A stretch of DNA of 35,567 nt, taken from Microbacteriaceae bacterium (lineage in GTDB: Bacteria > Actinomycetota > Actinomycetes > Actinomycetales > Microbacteriaceae). Location: contig CANGJO010000002.1 of the NCBI GenBank assembly GCA_947454285.1, positions 1 to 35,567 on the forward strand, written 5' to 3'. Position numbers and translations under genes: made by a program. The notes under the pieces are model-generated. The model had not been told where the DNA came from. It worked only from the letters and a program-made list of their open reading frames with translations, and searched no databases. This document shows, piece by piece, positions 1-9,757 of the stretch; positions within the stretch are counted from its first letter, which is position 1, and each line of letters starts with the position of its first letter.

Positions 1-90
1 AAGGTTTTCCTGCTTTCTCCTAGCCACGTTGCAGTAAACAACGAAGACGACGAAACAGAACCAACAGACGATCTACTAGTTCGTCCGTAA
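1..90 (+). CDS. sepF: Cell division protein SepF, C-terminal end (partial)
   Basis: The window opens inside a reading frame that runs for 29 codons to a TAA at 88-90. The visible peptide starts KVFLLSPSHVAV and then becomes acidic (NNEDDETEPTDD). The first part matches the last beta strand of actinobacterial SepF, where the family ends its core with a 'KVFLLTP' type strand before a short variable tail. SepF anchors FtsZ to the membrane. The next genes, yggT and divIVA, follow sepF in most actinobacterial division clusters, which supports the call. Only the tail is visible, so the assignment relies on this strand and on gene order. Confidence 0.7.
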   Translation, partial: KVFLLSPSHVAVNNEDDETEPTDDLLVRP

Positions 91-109
91 TTCAGGCTTT
101 TAGATAGAT

Positions 110-397
110 ATGGGTCTGGTTGCAGTAATCCTTTGGTGGCTGCTCCAGGCCTATTTCTTTGCCCTGGTCGCCCGACTTTTCATTGACCTGGCGCTATCGG
201 TTAATCCGGGACTGCGACCAGCGGGCATTCTCTTGCCAATCATTGAAATCATCATGACCATCACCGACCCAGCCCTAAAGCTGGTGCGACGCATAATTCC
301 ACCGATACGCCTAGGCGCAATCCAGCTGGATTTAGGCTGGACGGCCCTTGTTTTCGCCATTTTCTTTCTACAGCGGTTGGTGCTATCGGTCGCCTAG
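110..397 (+). CDS. yggT: YggT family small membrane protein
   Basis: A 95-residue protein with two hydrophobic segments, about residues 2-25 and 72-94. Between them is the family's loop with NPGLRP and DPALKLVRRIIPP. Length and two-helix design fit the YggT family (PF02325), whose exact function is unsettled. In Gram-positive bacteria it sits between sepF and divIVA, as here, and has been linked to division and membrane processes. It starts 19 nt after the sepF stop, so it is probably in the same operon. No strong ribosome binding site is visible, so translation may depend on coupling. Confidence 0.85.
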   Translation: MGLVAVILWWLLQAYFFALVARLFIDLALSVNPGLRPAGILLPIIEIIMTITDPALKLVRRIIPPIRLGAIQLDLGWTALVFAIFFLQRLVLSVA

Positions 398-469
398 GCA
401 CCGATTTCAAGGTAACCTTGCCTCTGAGGCTAAATCCCCACTGGCCAAAGACTATAAAGAGGTAAGAAT

Positions 470-1180
470 ATGCCATTGACTCCAGAAGACGTGGTCAATA
501 AGAGATTCCAGCCAACTAAGTTTCGTGAAGGCTACGACCAAGATGAAGTCGATGATTTTCTCGATGAAATCGTTGTTGAACTTCGCCGTCTAACTCAAGA
601 AAACGAAGACTTGCGTCAGCGCTTGCTGGCATCGGAGTCTCGCATCGCGGAGTTGCAGCGCAGTGGTGCCGGTCTGGTTGCAGAAATCAACAGCCCAACC
701 GCCGAGAGCGCACTTGCACCGGCAATCGCACCTTCTGCGGTGAGTGCTTTCCCTGAGGCAACTCAGGACCCATCAACTCTTGACTCAAACAACACCAACA
801 ACTTGTTGCAGCTTGCTCGCAAGCTTCACGAAGAGCACGTTCGCGAAGGCCTAGCAAAGCGCGATGCTCTGATTGCCGAGGGTCACGCCACCGCAGCGCG
901 TGTTGTACGTGAAGCAGAGGCTCAGCAGCGTGCCGACATGAGCCGCCTAGAGCAAGAGAAGGCTTTGATCGAACACCGCATTCAGGAGCTTCGTAGCTTC
1001 GAGCGCGAATACCGTTTGAAGCTAAAGGCTTACATCGAAAACCAGCTGGCAGACCTGGAAGAGTCAACCGCTGCACCAACCGAGCGACCAACCACAGCAA
1101 TTGAGGGTGGCTTTAACTTTGGTGGTTCAGGTGCCGGTACTCAGGGTTACGATCCAAGCGGATTCAGCTCAAACAACTAA
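470..1180 (+). CDS. divIVA: DivIVA/Wag31 polar growth and division protein
   Basis: A 236-residue coiled-coil protein. Residues 1-40 (PLTPEDVVNKRFQPTKFREG, then YDQDEVDDFLDEIV) are the DivIVA N-terminal membrane-curvature domain. A first coiled coil follows to about residue 66, then an Ala/Pro/Ser-rich linker (about 68-100), a long charged coiled coil (about 105-200) and a Gly/Asn-rich tail. In actinobacteria DivIVA (Wag31) marks the cell poles and recruits the peptidoglycan elongation machinery. It is a little shorter than mycobacterial Wag31. A good ribosome binding site (AGAGG) lies 7 nt before the ATG. It is the last division gene of this cluster. Confidence 0.95.
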   Translation: MPLTPEDVVNKRFQPTKFREGYDQDEVDDFLDEIVVELRRLTQENEDLRQRLLASESRIAELQRSGAGLVAEINSPTAESALAPAIAPSAVSAFPEATQDPSTLDSNNTNNLLQLARKLHEEHVREGLAKRDALIAEGHATAARVVREAEAQQRADMSRLEQEKALIEHRIQELRSFEREYRLKLKAYIENQLADLEESTAAPTERPTTAIEGGFNFGGSGAGTQGYDPSGFSSNN

Positions 1181-1184
1181 TTAA

Positions 1185-1691
1185 TTGACGAAACGCAATT
1201 CACAGTTCGCACGCCTACTTTGGGTGCTGGGTTGCGCTTGGCTGGTAGTTGCGGCAGATCAATTTGTAAAGAATTTCTTGATTGCGGCTCTTGAGCCAGG
1301 TAAGTCGGTTGATTTTCTTGGCTCGCTGGTTCGACTAACTTTGGTCTTCAACGATTCCGCAGCATTCTCAATTGGCTTTGGTGCAACCTGGATTTTCACA
1401 ATTCTTTCAAGCGTCGCGGCACTCGCACTGATTTGGTACAGCTTCAAGATTCAAACATCAGGCTGGGCTGCAATGGCGGGCGTGCTGCTGGGTGGCATTA
1501 CCGGCAACCTGATTGATCGCCTCGTGCGCGAGCCCGGTTTTGGTATTGGTCACGTAGTTGACTACATTCAGGTTCCGTTCAATTTTCCAATTTTCAACAT
1601 CGCCGACATGGCAATCTTCATCATTTGCACACTCTCGGTGATTCGAATTATGCGCGGCGATCAGATTGGTCGCCAGCGGGTAAGCGCATGA
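1185..1691 (+). CDS. lspA: Lipoprotein signal peptidase (signal peptidase II)
   Basis: A 168-residue inner-membrane aspartyl protease with about four hydrophobic segments. It removes signal peptides from prolipoproteins after lipid is attached to the lipobox cysteine. The conserved family blocks are visible: FNDSAAFS (usually FNxGAAFS), GNLIDR followed by HVVDYI, and FNIADMAI; the Asp residues of the last two blocks form the catalytic pair. The start is a TTG at 1185, four bases after the divIVA stop; this gives the usual family length. The stop overlaps the next gene's ATG (ATGA). Its substrates in this window include the FKBP lipoprotein and probably CtaC; Lnt is encoded at 23771-25330. Confidence 0.95.
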   Translation: MTKRNSQFARLLWVLGCAWLVVAADQFVKNFLIAALEPGKSVDFLGSLVRLTLVFNDSAAFSIGFGATWIFTILSSVAALALIWYSFKIQTSGWAAMAGVLLGGITGNLIDRLVREPGFGIGHVVDYIQVPFNFPIFNIADMAIFIICTLSVIRIMRGDQIGRQRVSA

Positions 1692-2611
1692 GTGAACAAA
1701 AACTTCTTCCGGTACCAGACGCACTAGCCGGCGAACGAGCCGATGCTGGCCTGGCCAGGTTGATGGGACTTTCTCGTTCGGTTGCAGCAGATCTACTGAC
1801 CGAAGGTCACGTCCTACAAAACGGCAAGGTAATTGGAAAATCCGATCGACTGATTGACGGCGCAATTCTTGAAGTCACCTTTCCGGAAGTTAAAAACAAT
1901 CTTGAAATAGTTGCCTCAGAAGTTGAAGGCTTCAAGATCGTTTATCAAGATGAAGACATCATCGTGGTTGATAAGCCGGCCGGAGTTGCCGCGCATCCAT
2001 CAGTTGGTTGGGATGGACCAACCGTACCCGGTTGCTTGCTTGCGCTTGGCGTTCAGATTGCAACCAGTGGCGCGCAAGAGCGTCAGGGAATCGTGCAGCG
2101 ACTTGATGTTGGAACCAGCGGTTTGATGACGTTGGCCAAATCAGAAATTGCATACTCGCGACTCAAGCAGGCGTTCCGAGATCGCACGGTGCACAAGGTT
2201 TATCACGCGGTCATCCAGGGACTGGCCGATCCGCTATCGGGTACCTTTGACGCACCAATTGGCAGGCACCCAAAGGCTGAATTCAAATTTGCCGTGATGA
2301 ACGATGGCAAGCACTCGGTGACCCACTACGAAACCATCGAGGCATTCAAGGCTGCTTCATTGGTTGAAATCGTTTTGGAAACCGGAAGAACTCATCAAAT
2401 TCGCGTTCACTTCTCTGCATTCCGCCACCCGTTAGTTGGCGACACAATGTACGGGGCCGATCCAACCCTGGCTACCAAAGTTGGCCTTGATCGCCAATGG
2501 CTACATGCCGTGCGCCTAAGCTTTGAGCACCCAACCAAAGGCCAACAGGTTGAGTTCACCAGCGAATACCCGGCTGAGTTGGTGCACGCGCTAGAGGTTC
2601 TGCGAGGGTAG
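1688..2611 (+). CDS. RluA/RluD-family 23S rRNA pseudouridine synthase
   Basis: A 307-residue protein. An S4-like RNA-binding domain (about residues 15-70; [21 protein letters not shown]) precedes a pseudouridine synthase domain. The catalytic motif is [11 protein letters not shown], where the family usually has HRLDxxTSGL; Asp is the catalytic residue. [11 protein letters not shown] is the second family signature. It isomerises uridines in 23S rRNA, and RluD-type enzymes act on helix 69, but the exact target cannot be read from sequence. The ATG at 1688 overlaps the lspA stop by 4 nt, so the two are translationally coupled; lspA-rluD pairing is common in Gram-positive bacteria. A longer in-frame start at 1625 lies inside lspA and was rejected. 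Confidence 0.92.
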   Translation: MSEQKLLPVPDALAGERADAGLARLMGLSRSVAADLLTEGHVLQNGKVIGKSDRLIDGAILEVTFPEVKNNLEIVASEVEGFKIVYQDEDIIVVDKPAGVAAHPSVGWDGPTVPGCLLALGVQIATSGAQERQGIVQRLDVGTSGLMTLAKSEIAYSRLKQAFRDRTVHKVYHAVIQGLADPLSGTFDAPIGRHPKAEFKFAVMNDGKHSVTHYETIEAFKAASLVEIVLETGRTHQIRVHFSAFRHPLVGDTMYGADPTLATKVGLDRQWLHAVRLSFEHPTKGQQVEFTSEYPAELVHALEVLRG

Positions 2612-2673
2612 TCTGGTCTTCCGCCCAATCTGATTTTTAGGTTCGGTCCCACAGCAACAGGAAGGTCGTCGGC

Positions 2674-5600
2674 ATGTCCGATAACGCAGGTAAGTCCGAC
2701 TCATTCGTCCACCTTCATGTTCACACCGAGTATTCAATGCTCGATGGTGCTGCCAGAGTAAAACCATTGATTGAAGCCGCTGTTGAACAGGGCATGCCCG
2801 CAATTGGAATCAGCGATCACGGCAATAACTTTGGTGCCTTTGACTTTTACAAAACTGCCAAGGCTGCCGGCATTAAGCCGGTTATCGGTATTGAGGCATA
2901 CCTTTCACCGGGCACACCTCGTCAAGATCGCAGTCGCGTTCGCTGGGGTAGCGGTGGCGAAGACGATATTTCTGGTGGTGGAGCGTTTACCCACATGACC
3001 ATGTTCGCCGAGAACACCGATGGCATGTACAACCTATTCCGCATGTCTTCGAAGGCCTGGCTGGATGGTTTCTACTTCAAGCCGCGCATGGACCGCGAAC
3101 TGCTGCAGACCTATGGCAAGGGAATCATTGCCACCACCGGTTGTGCATCCGGCGAAATTCAAACTCGACTGCGACTTGGGCAGTACGCCGAGGCCAAAAA
3201 GGCAGCCGGTGAGTTTCAAGAGATCTTTGGCAAGGAAAACTTCTATGCCGAAATCATGGACCACGGTTTGGATATCGAACGACGCTCGATGTCCGATCTT
3301 CTCAAGCTTGCAAAAGAACTAAACATGCCGCTTTTGGCAACGAATGACTTGCACTACACCCATGCCGGTGACGCGGTTGCTCACGAGGCTTTGTTGTGCG
3401 TGCAGTCCGGTTCAACCCTGGTCGACCCAAACCGTTTCAAGTTTGATTCGCAAGAGTTCTATCTAAAGACACCAGCGCAAATGCGCGAACTTTTTGCAGA
3501 TCACCCAGAGGCTTGTGATAACACGCTTCTGATTGCCGAGCGTTGCAATGTTGAATTCAAAGAGCGTGAACTAATGCCGCGCTTTCCAGTGCCAGAGGGT
3601 TATACCGAGGCGTCTTGGTTTGAAAAAGAAGTTGCCGCCGGAATGGATCGTCGCTACAAAGGAAACATCCCTGAAGCGCAGGCCAAGCAGGTTTCTTATG
3701 AGGTTCAAGTTATTGAGCAGATGGGTTTCCCTGGCTACTTCCTGGTAGTTGCGGACTTCATCGCTTGGGCTCGTGCCCAGGGAATTCGCGTTGGCCCAGG
3801 TCGTGGTTCGGCAGCGGGTTCCATCGTTGCCTATGCACTTGGCATCACCGAGCTTGATCCAATAAAGCACGGCCTAATCTTTGAGCGTTTCCTAAACCCA
3901 GAGCGTATTTCGATGCCAGATATCGATGTTGACTTTGACGATCGTCGTCGCGGCGAAGTTATTCGCTATGTTTCTGAGAAGTACGGCGACGACCGCGTGG
4001 CCCAGATCGTAACCTTCGGAACCATTAAGGCCAAGCAGGCTCTCAAAGATGCCGGGCGCGTTTTGGCAATGCCTTACGCGGTTGGTGAAAAGCTAACCAA
4101 GGCAATGCCACCAATGGTTTTGGGTCGCGACATCGCGCTGAACGACTTGATCGACAAAAAGTCTGAGCGCTTCAAAGAAGCAGCAGATTTCCGCGAGCTA
4201 ATTGAAAATGATGATGACTCGGCAAAGGTGTTTGAACTTGCGCAGGGGTTGGAATCACTGAAGCGTCAATGGGGTGTTCACGCCGCCGGTGTGATCATGT
4301 CGGCGGAACCATTGATTGACGTGATTCCGATCATGAAGCGCGAAGATGACGGCGCGATCATCACCCAGTTTGATCAGCCGCCGTGTGAAAAGTTGGGTCT
4401 GCTAAAGATGGACTTCTTGGGTTTGCGAAACCTAACTGTGCTTGATGACACGCTTGCCAACATTAAGTCCAACCGCGGTGAAACGGTTGTGCTTGAAGAT
4501 CTAGACCTAGATGCAGATCAAGCAACATTTGAGCTGCTTTCTCGTGGAGACACTCTTGGTGTATTTCAGCTTGATGGAAATGCCATGCGTTCGCTTTTGC
4601 GTTTGCTAAAGCCAACCCTCTTCGAACACATCTCAGCGGTAATTGCTTTGTATCGCCCGGGCCCAATGGGTATGAATTCGCACACTAACTACGCGCTTCG
4701 TAAGAACGGCCAACAAGAAGTTGATTCGGTTCACCCTGAGCTATCACAATCACTTTCAGAGGTGCTTGATCCAACCTACGGTCTGATTGTTTATCAAGAG
4801 CAGGTAATGGCTGCAGCACAAAAGGCGGCTGGCTTCACGCTTGGAAAAGCAGACTTGCTTCGCCGTGCGATGGGTAAGAAAGACAAAGACGAACTAGATC
4901 GCCAGTATCAGGGCTTCTCTGAAGGCATGAAGGTCAACGGTTATTCCGACGCGGCGGTAAAGGCGCTTTGGGACACACTGCTTCCTTTCGCCGACTACGC
5001 CTTCAACCGCGCACACAGTGCCGCTTACGGAGTGCTGTCTTATTGGACCGCTTACCTAAAGGCAAACTATCCGGCCGAGTACATGGCCGCGTTGCTGACT
5101 TCAGTTGGTGATTCAAAAGACAAACTCGGAATGTATCTAAGTGAGTGTCGACGCATGGGAATACAGGTGTTGGCTCCAGATGTAAATGAATCGATCGCAG
5201 AATTTAGTGCGGTTGGCAAAGACATTCGTTTTGGTCTTGGAGCGGTTAGAAATGTGGGTCTCAACGTGGTTGAGGGCATTAGAAAAGCTCGCGAGGAAAA
5301 GGAAAAGTTCACCTCGTTCCACGACTTCCTAAGAAAAGTTCCTGCGGTGGTTTGTTCCAAGCGAGTTGTTGAATCGCTGATCAAGGCCGGTGCATTTGAT
5401 TCGCTAGGACACACTCGTCGTTCGCTTGCCGAAATTTCTGAAGAGGCTGTCGAATCTCAAGCGTCACTCAAGAGGAATGAAGCAGTTGGTCAGGTTGACC
5501 TTTTTGGTTCTCTGTTTGACGATGCAATGGCGGATAGTTCTTTCGCAGGTTCCGTTCCAGATCGCCCGGAGTGGCCAAAGAAAGAAAAGCTTGCCTACGA

Positions 5601-6207
5601 ACGTGACATGCTTGGGCTCTACGTTAGTGACCACCCACTTGCTGGTCGTGAAGAACAGTTGTCCAGGTACGCGCAGATAACTATCGGTGAAATTGCATCT
5701 AGCGAAACTTTGCAGGATGGCGAGACGGTAATCATCGCCGGACTTATCACTCAGGTAGCGCACAAGGTTGCCCGTCAATCGGGTAATCCTTACGCTGCCG
5801 TCACGGTCGAAGATTTTGAAGGTGAGATGCAAGTGATGCTGATGGGTAAGACCTATCAGGAATATGCCAAAAATCTAGAAGCGGATCAAGTGGTAATGAT
5901 TCGCGGAAGTATTTCGCAACGAGACGACGGCAATAGCCTGCGTGCCCACTCGGTAGAAACTATCGAAGGCGGTGCCGATTTCATTCGTGGACCGGTAGTG
6001 GTTCGTGTTCCTGAAGCAGAGGCAACTCGCGAGGTGCTCGAAGAACTCGATCGTATCTTGCGCGTCCATGCTGGTACCGAGGAAGTTCACGTGAAGTTGG
6101 TTGGTGAATCTGGGGAGCGCTTATTTAAGCTTCAGCCAAAGGTGCGAATCACAACTGAACTCTACGGTGAACTCAAGGTGCTGCTTGGTTCAAAGTGTTT
6201 GAGCTAG
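2674..6207 (+). CDS. dnaE: DNA polymerase III alpha subunit (DnaE1 type)
   Basis: A 1177-residue replicative polymerase. The PHP domain starts at residue 11 (FVHLHVHTEYSMLDG) and keeps its metal-site histidines and acids (DHGN, GIEAYL, TTGCASGEI, ATNDLHY), so PHP proofreading is probably active, as known for mycobacterial DnaE1. Catalytic aspartates are D418 and D420 (PDIDVDFDD) and D580 (KMDFLGL). Helix-hairpin-helix (FGLGAVRNVG) and OB-fold regions follow. QVDLF at residues 940-944 fits the internal beta-clamp binding motif of this family. AGGAAGG lies upstream of the ATG; a TAGGTT at about 2637 could be a -10 box. The gene ends 9 nt before a convergent flavin reductase gene. Confidence 0.97.
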   Translation: MSDNAGKSDSFVHLHVHTEYSMLDGAARVKPLIEAAVEQGMPAIGISDHGNNFGAFDFYKTAKAAGIKPVIGIEAYLSPGTPRQDRSRVRWGSGGEDDISGGGAFTHMTMFAENTDGMYNLFRMSSKAWLDGFYFKPRMDRELLQTYGKGIIATTGCASGEIQTRLRLGQYAEAKKAAGEFQEIFGKENFYAEIMDHGLDIERRSMSDLLKLAKELNMPLLATNDLHYTHAGDAVAHEALLCVQSGSTLVDPNRFKFDSQEFYLKTPAQMRELFADHPEACDNTLLIAERCNVEFKERELMPRFPVPEGYTEASWFEKEVAAGMDRRYKGNIPEAQAKQVSYEVQVIEQMGFPGYFLVVADFIAWARAQGIRVGPGRGSAAGSIVAYALGITELDPIKHGLIFERFLNPERISMPDIDVDFDDRRRGEVIRYVSEKYGDDRVAQIVTFGTIKAKQALKDAGRVLAMPYAVGEKLTKAMPPMVLGRDIALNDLIDKKSERFKEAADFRELIENDDDSAKVFELAQGLESLKRQWGVHAAGVIMSAEPLIDVIPIMKREDDGAIITQFDQPPCEKLGLLKMDFLGLRNLTVLDDTLANIKSNRGETVVLEDLDLDADQATFELLSRGDTLGVFQLDGNAMRSLLRLLKPTLFEHISAVIALYRPGPMGMNSHTNYALRKNGQQEVDSVHPELSQSLSEVLDPTYGLIVYQEQVMAAAQKAAGFTLGKADLLRRAMGKKDKDELDRQYQGFSEGMKVNGYSDAAVKALWDTLLPFADYAFNRAHSAAYGVLSYWTAYLKANYPAEYMAALLTSVGDSKDKLGMYLSECRRMGIQVLAPDVNESIAEFSAVGKDIRFGLGAVRNVGLNVVEGIRKAREEKEKFTSFHDFLRKVPAVVCSKRVVESLIKAGAFDSLGHTRRSLAEISEEAVESQASLKRNEAVGQVDLFGSLFDDAMADSSFAGSVPDRPEWPKKEKLAYERDMLGLYVSDHPLAGREEQLSRYAQITIGEIASSETLQDGETVIIAGLITQVAHKVARQSGNPYAAVTVEDFEGEMQVMLMGKTYQEYAKNLEADQVVMIRGSISQRDDGNSLRAHSVETIEGGADFIRGPVVVRVPEAEATREVLEELDRILRVHAGTEEVHVKLVGESGERLFKLQPKVRITTELYGELKVLLGSKCLS

Positions 6208-6216
6208 TTAGGCGCC

Positions 6217-6723
6217 TTAGTTAAGCGATTTACCAGGTGCCATGTAATGACGCTGGTAGTAAAGCAAAGCGGGCGCTTCCTTGCCAACCAAGCCTTCAAT
6301 TACGTCAACAATTACTACGGCATTGTTCTCAACGTCGTGAATGTCACGGATCTTGGCAATTAATGCAGATGTGGCGTCAGTGAAAATCGGAAGATCAAAT
6401 GGGCCAACCTTCCAGTCATCTTTTGCAAAACGAAGAGTGTGGTCGGCTGCCATGCGCTGAGCAAGTTCTAGATTGCGCTCACCAAGAGTGTGAATGGCAA
6501 CGTACTTACCTTTTTGCAGGCTTGGCCAGGTGCTTGATCCGCGGGCAACGTTGAACGAGGCCAGTGGCGGATTCGCACCAAGTGAGGTCATTGAAGTTGC
6601 TGTGAATCCGGCCGGCTTGCCTTCGGCGTCCAAAAGTGTGATCACCGATACGCCCGATGCGTGCAATCTAAAGCTGGCGCGCAGAGCCTCAGTTGGCTCT
6701 TTCTCTACTGCGAAATTTTCCAT
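6217..6723 (-). CDS. Flavin reductase domain protein (FMN-binding split barrel)
   Basis: A 168-residue protein of the flavin reductase-like family (PF01613). The N-terminal half carries the signature region LRASFRLHASGVSVITL, then GKPAGFTATSMTSLGANPPLASFNV, which forms the flavin site of the split-barrel fold. Such enzymes use NAD(P)H to reduce FMN or FAD, often to supply a two-component monooxygenase. No partner oxygenase is adjacent, so the physiological role is unknown. It is a single gene on the - strand between dnaE and hisD, sharing a 91-bp divergent promoter region with hisD. The weak AAAGAG before the ATG may be its ribosome binding site. Confidence 0.85.
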   Translation of the reverse strand: MENFAVEKEPTEALRASFRLHASGVSVITLLDAEGKPAGFTATSMTSLGANPPLASFNVARGSSTWPSLQKGKYVAIHTLGERNLELAQRMAADHTLRFAKDDWKVGPFDLPIFTDATSALIAKIRDIHDVENNAVVIVDVIEGLVGKEAPALLYYQRHYMAPGKSLN

Positions 6724-6814
6724 GACTCTTTTTCTCGAAATGAACTGCTAACTAGGCTACCGGTTGCTAGCCCGGCTCTAGAATTGCAACATAAACCAAT
6801 TTGGAGGATCGGCT

Positions 6815-8137
6815 ATGAGTTCCGCAGTTAACTTGCGAATTGTAGATTTTCGATCCAAAGCCTTTGATTCGATATCTGCAAATCTTGCCGTTCCGCGTGC
6901 CTCGCTGGATATCAGCAAAGCAACCCAGCAAATAATTCCCTTGCTCGAGGATGTTCGGCTCAATGGTGAATCCGCTGTAGTAAAGGTCACCCAGGAGCGC
7001 GACGGCGTTGACCCTAGGCCGCTGAAGGTAACTGCCGATGAAATGGCAAAGGCCCTAGAGAATCTAGATCTAACCCTGCGAAAGGCGATCGAAGAATCGA
7101 TTGAACGAGTATTCAAGGTTTCTCGAGTCAACATGCCTCAGGACTCAGCTATGAAGCTTGCCGATGGTGCAACTGTTCGTCAGCGTTGGCAGCCGGTCGA
7201 ATCGGTTGGCCTTTATGTGCCTGGCGGCAAGGCGGTGTACCCATCTAGCGTGATCATGAATGTGGTTCCGGCTCAGGTTGCCGGAGTCAAGAGATTGGCG
7301 CTTACTTCACCGGCTCAAAAAGAATTTGGCGGTCGACCACACCCAACCGTTCTAGCCACGGCAGCTCTGCTTGGCGTCGAGGACGTTTATTGCATGGGTG
7401 GCCCGGCCGCAATTGCAGCATTTGCCTATGGAATTCCGCAGATTGATCTTGAACCAGTAAGTCTGGTTACTGGACCGGGAAATATTTTTGTAGCGGCGGC
7501 AAAACGTGCATTGCGCGGAACTATCGGTATTGATTCAGAGGCCGGCACCACAGAAATTCTTGTGCTTGCCGACGCTTCAGCAAATGCCAGATTCATTGCC
7601 TATGACCTAGTCAGTCAGGCAGAACACGATGAGGCGGCGGCCTCGGTATTGGTAACTGATTCCGTTGAACTTGCCAATGCAGTAATTAATGAACTAACCG
7701 ATATTGTTTCGGCCACTTCAAGCAGCACCCGAGTGCGAGCCGCTCTAGAAGGCCAGCAGTCAGCAGTGGTTCTGGTTGACGACCTTGAAGCTGGAATTCT
7801 TTTTACTAATTTCTATGCCACAGAGCACCTTGAGCTGCACACGCAAGACAATGAAGCTGTCTTGTCGAAAATCACCAACGCTGGCGCGATTTTTATGGGG
7901 GAGTACTCTCCGGTGAGCCTGGGCGATTACCTAGCCGGGTCAAGTCACGTCTTGCCAACCGGTCAACAGGCTAAGTTTGGTTCCGGTCTTGGCGTGCACA
8001 GTTTCTTGCGCCCGCAACAAGTGATCGATTACGACAAACAGGGTCTTCAGGCGGTTGCCCAGTTGGTTGCGGATTTCTCTGAGGCCGAGGGCCTTCCTGC
8101 TCACGGCGAGGCCGTGACCGCGCGCTTTGACGCATAA
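6815..8137 (+). CDS. hisD: Histidinol dehydrogenase
   Basis: A 440-residue enzyme for the last two steps of histidine biosynthesis (L-histidinol to L-histidine, two NAD+). Zinc ligands Q268 and H271 (SQAEHDE), D371 (SLGDYLAG) and H430 (HGEAV) are present, as are the catalytic E337-H338 pair (ATEHLEL). These align with Q259, H262, D360, H419, E326 and H327 of the E. coli enzyme. LVTGPGNIFVAAAKR is the family nucleotide-site signature. GGAGG lies 8 nt before the ATG, and TAGAAT at 6779-6784 is a plausible -10 box. The other his genes are not downstream; nrdR follows instead, after a 69-nt gap. Confidence 0.96.
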   Translation: MSSAVNLRIVDFRSKAFDSISANLAVPRASLDISKATQQIIPLLEDVRLNGESAVVKVTQERDGVDPRPLKVTADEMAKALENLDLTLRKAIEESIERVFKVSRVNMPQDSAMKLADGATVRQRWQPVESVGLYVPGGKAVYPSSVIMNVVPAQVAGVKRLALTSPAQKEFGGRPHPTVLATAALLGVEDVYCMGGPAAIAAFAYGIPQIDLEPVSLVTGPGNIFVAAAKRALRGTIGIDSEAGTTEILVLADASANARFIAYDLVSQAEHDEAAASVLVTDSVELANAVINELTDIVSATSSSTRVRAALEGQQSAVVLVDDLEAGILFTNFYATEHLELHTQDNEAVLSKITNAGAIFMGEYSPVSLGDYLAGSSHVLPTGQQAKFGSGLGVHSFLRPQQVIDYDKQGLQAVAQLVADFSEAEGLPAHGEAVTARFDA

Positions 8138-8206
8138 ATAACCCAGCAATTACTAGGGGTTGGGCCTAGACTTAAAAAACAATCAACATCTAGGAGTGAT
8201 TCCGGA

Positions 8207-8701
8207 ATGTTCTGTCCTTTTTGCCGTTACCCAGACTCTAGAGTCACCGACTCTAGAACTTCGGACGACGGTTCGTCGATTCGTCGTCGTCGCCAGTGCC
8301 CAGAATGCAACATGCGATTCAGCACCACTGAAACCGCCAGCCTCACTGTGGTGAAGCGCAGCGGTGTGACCCAGCCGTTTAGTCGCGATCGCATCGTCGC
8401 CGGTGTTCGCAAGGCATGCCAGGGACGTCCGGTTTCCGAGGCCGACTTGGCGTTACTAGCCCAGACAGTTGAAGAAGCGGTTCGCGCAACCGGTGCTGCA
8501 CAAATCGAATCAAATGACATTGGTTTGGCAATCCTTGAGCCGCTTAGAAAATTGGACGAAGTGGCTTTCATGCGTTTCGCCAGTGTTTATCAGGGTTGGG
8601 AAACCTTGGAAGACTTTGAAGCTGCAATCAACATCCTTAAGGTTGGTCGCGAAGAGCGTGAGTCTTCCGACGCTCAATCTGCGCAAGACCAAAACAACTA
8701 A
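8207..8701 (+). CDS. nrdR: Transcriptional repressor NrdR
   Basis: A 164-residue regulator of ribonucleotide reductase genes. The N-terminal zinc ribbon uses C3, C6, C31 and C34 (CPFC and CPEC). An ATP-cone domain follows from about residue 47 ([24 protein letters not shown]), which senses ATP and dATP. The tail is acidic and polar and slightly extends the usual length. Upstream, AGGAG sits about 10 nt before the ATG and a TAGACT at 8166-8171 could be a -10 element, suggesting its own promoter after hisD. No nrd operon is in this window, so its targets lie elsewhere. Confidence 0.96.
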   Translation: MFCPFCRYPDSRVTDSRTSDDGSSIRRRRQCPECNMRFSTTETASLTVVKRSGVTQPFSRDRIVAGVRKACQGRPVSEADLALLAQTVEEAVRATGAAQIESNDIGLAILEPLRKLDEVAFMRFASVYQGWETLEDFEAAINILKVGREERESSDAQSAQDQNN

Positions 8702-8734
8702 CAAAACCGAATTCTTGAATAGGTAAATTACTTT

Positions 8735-9757
8735 TTGCTGTATCGCGCAATTTTCAAAATAGTTTTCGCTCGCATGGATGCCGAGCAGGCTCACCATTTG
8801 GTTATGTTCGCAATCCGCGTTGCGGGCAGTCTGGGTATCACCAAACTCGCGAAATTGAAATCAACCGGTCGTGGTGCCGTGCAGGCTTTTGGTTTACATT
8901 TTGATGCGCCGTTTGGATTAGCGGCTGGATTTGATAAAAATGCTGTTGCCATAAAGGCACTTGGTGAACTTGGATTCTCACACGTTGAAATTGGCACCGT
9001 CACAGCAATTGCACAAGACGGAAACGAGAAGCCGCGACTTTTTCGTTTGATTCCTGATCGCGCATTGATCAATCGCATGGGATTCAACAATCAAGGCGCG
9101 CAGGTAATTGCGGATCGCCTTGAAAAGCTTCGCGAAAAACATGGCAGCGCCTTACCGGTTATCGGTGTGAATATTGGCAAGTCCAAAGTGGTTGACGTTG
9201 AGTTAGCCCACGAGGATTACCGCAAGAGCGCAAGGTTGTTGGCTCCGCATGCGGACTATCTAGCCGTAAATGTTTCCTCTCCAAATACGCCTGGCCTTCG
9301 TTCACTTCAATCAGTTGAAGCACTAGAACCAATTCTGCAAGCCGTGATTCAGGAAGCAAAGGGTAAGCCAGTGCTCGTGAAGATTGCTCCGGATCTTGCT
9401 AACGAAGATATTGCCGCGGTTGCCGACCTTGCCCTGGATCTTGGATTAGCCGGCGTGATTGCAACCAACACCACGATTGGTCGCCATAACTTAAAGACCG
9501 ATTCTGCCAAGGTAGTTGCAGCCGGTGCCGGTGGATTATCTGGTGCGCCATTGAAAGAGCGTTCCCTAGAAGTATTGCGATTGCTGCACGCACGCATGAA
9601 TGGCAGGGCCGCAATTATTTCCGTTGGTGGAATAGAAACCGCTCAAGAGGCAGCTGAACGTTTGGCCAACGGTGCCACCCTGGTACAGGGCTATACCGGT
9701 TGGATTTACACCGGACCGCTTTGGGCGCGAAGCATAAATAAGGAACTAACCAAATAA
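8735..9757 (+). CDS. pyrD: Dihydroorotate dehydrogenase, class 2 (quinone-dependent)
   Basis: A 340-residue flavoprotein that oxidises dihydroorotate to orotate in pyrimidine synthesis and passes electrons to the membrane quinone pool. The N-terminal amphipathic extension (LYRAIFKIVFARMDAEQAHH) is typical of membrane-bound class 2 enzymes. Core motifs: GLAAGFDKN, GTVTA, LINRMGFNNQG, and NVSSPNTPGLRSLQ with the class 2 catalytic Ser; GGLSGAPLKERS and GGIETA form the FMN phosphate site. It begins with TTG at 8735; this start gives the family's standard LYR N-terminus, and AGGT lies upstream. It is followed directly by a strong terminator. Confidence 0.96.
   Translation: MLYRAIFKIVFARMDAEQAHHLVMFAIRVAGSLGITKLAKLKSTGRGAVQAFGLHFDAPFGLAAGFDKNAVAIKALGELGFSHVEIGTVTAIAQDGNEKPRLFRLIPDRALINRMGFNNQGAQVIADRLEKLREKHGSALPVIGVNIGKSKVVDVELAHEDYRKSARLLAPHADYLAVNVSSPNTPGLRSLQSVEALEPILQAVIQEAKGKPVLVKIAPDLANEDIAAVADLALDLGLAGVIATNTTIGRHNLKTDSAKVVAAGAGGLSGAPLKERSLEVLRLLHARMNGRAAIISVGGIETAQEAAERLANGATLVQGYTGWIYTGPLWARSINKELTK

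Noticed and set aside
687-1100. 137-residue antisense ORF in divIVA, and many similar antisense ORFs elsewhere
   Set aside because: No recognisable domain and no promoter or ribosome binding site; they mirror the codon pattern of the sense genes. The same holds for long ones at 1458-1865, 5464-5832, 18-kb Rieske antisense and 20834-21244.
1625-1687. Upstream start for the pseudouridine synthase
   Set aside because: It lies within lspA; the ATG at 1688 with an ATGA overlap is the usual coupling arrangement and gives the S4 domain at the normal place.
8138-8206. Possible terminator after hisD (AACCC ... GGGTT)
   Set aside because: The stem is only about five pairs with an 11-nt loop and no T-run, so it was not listed.
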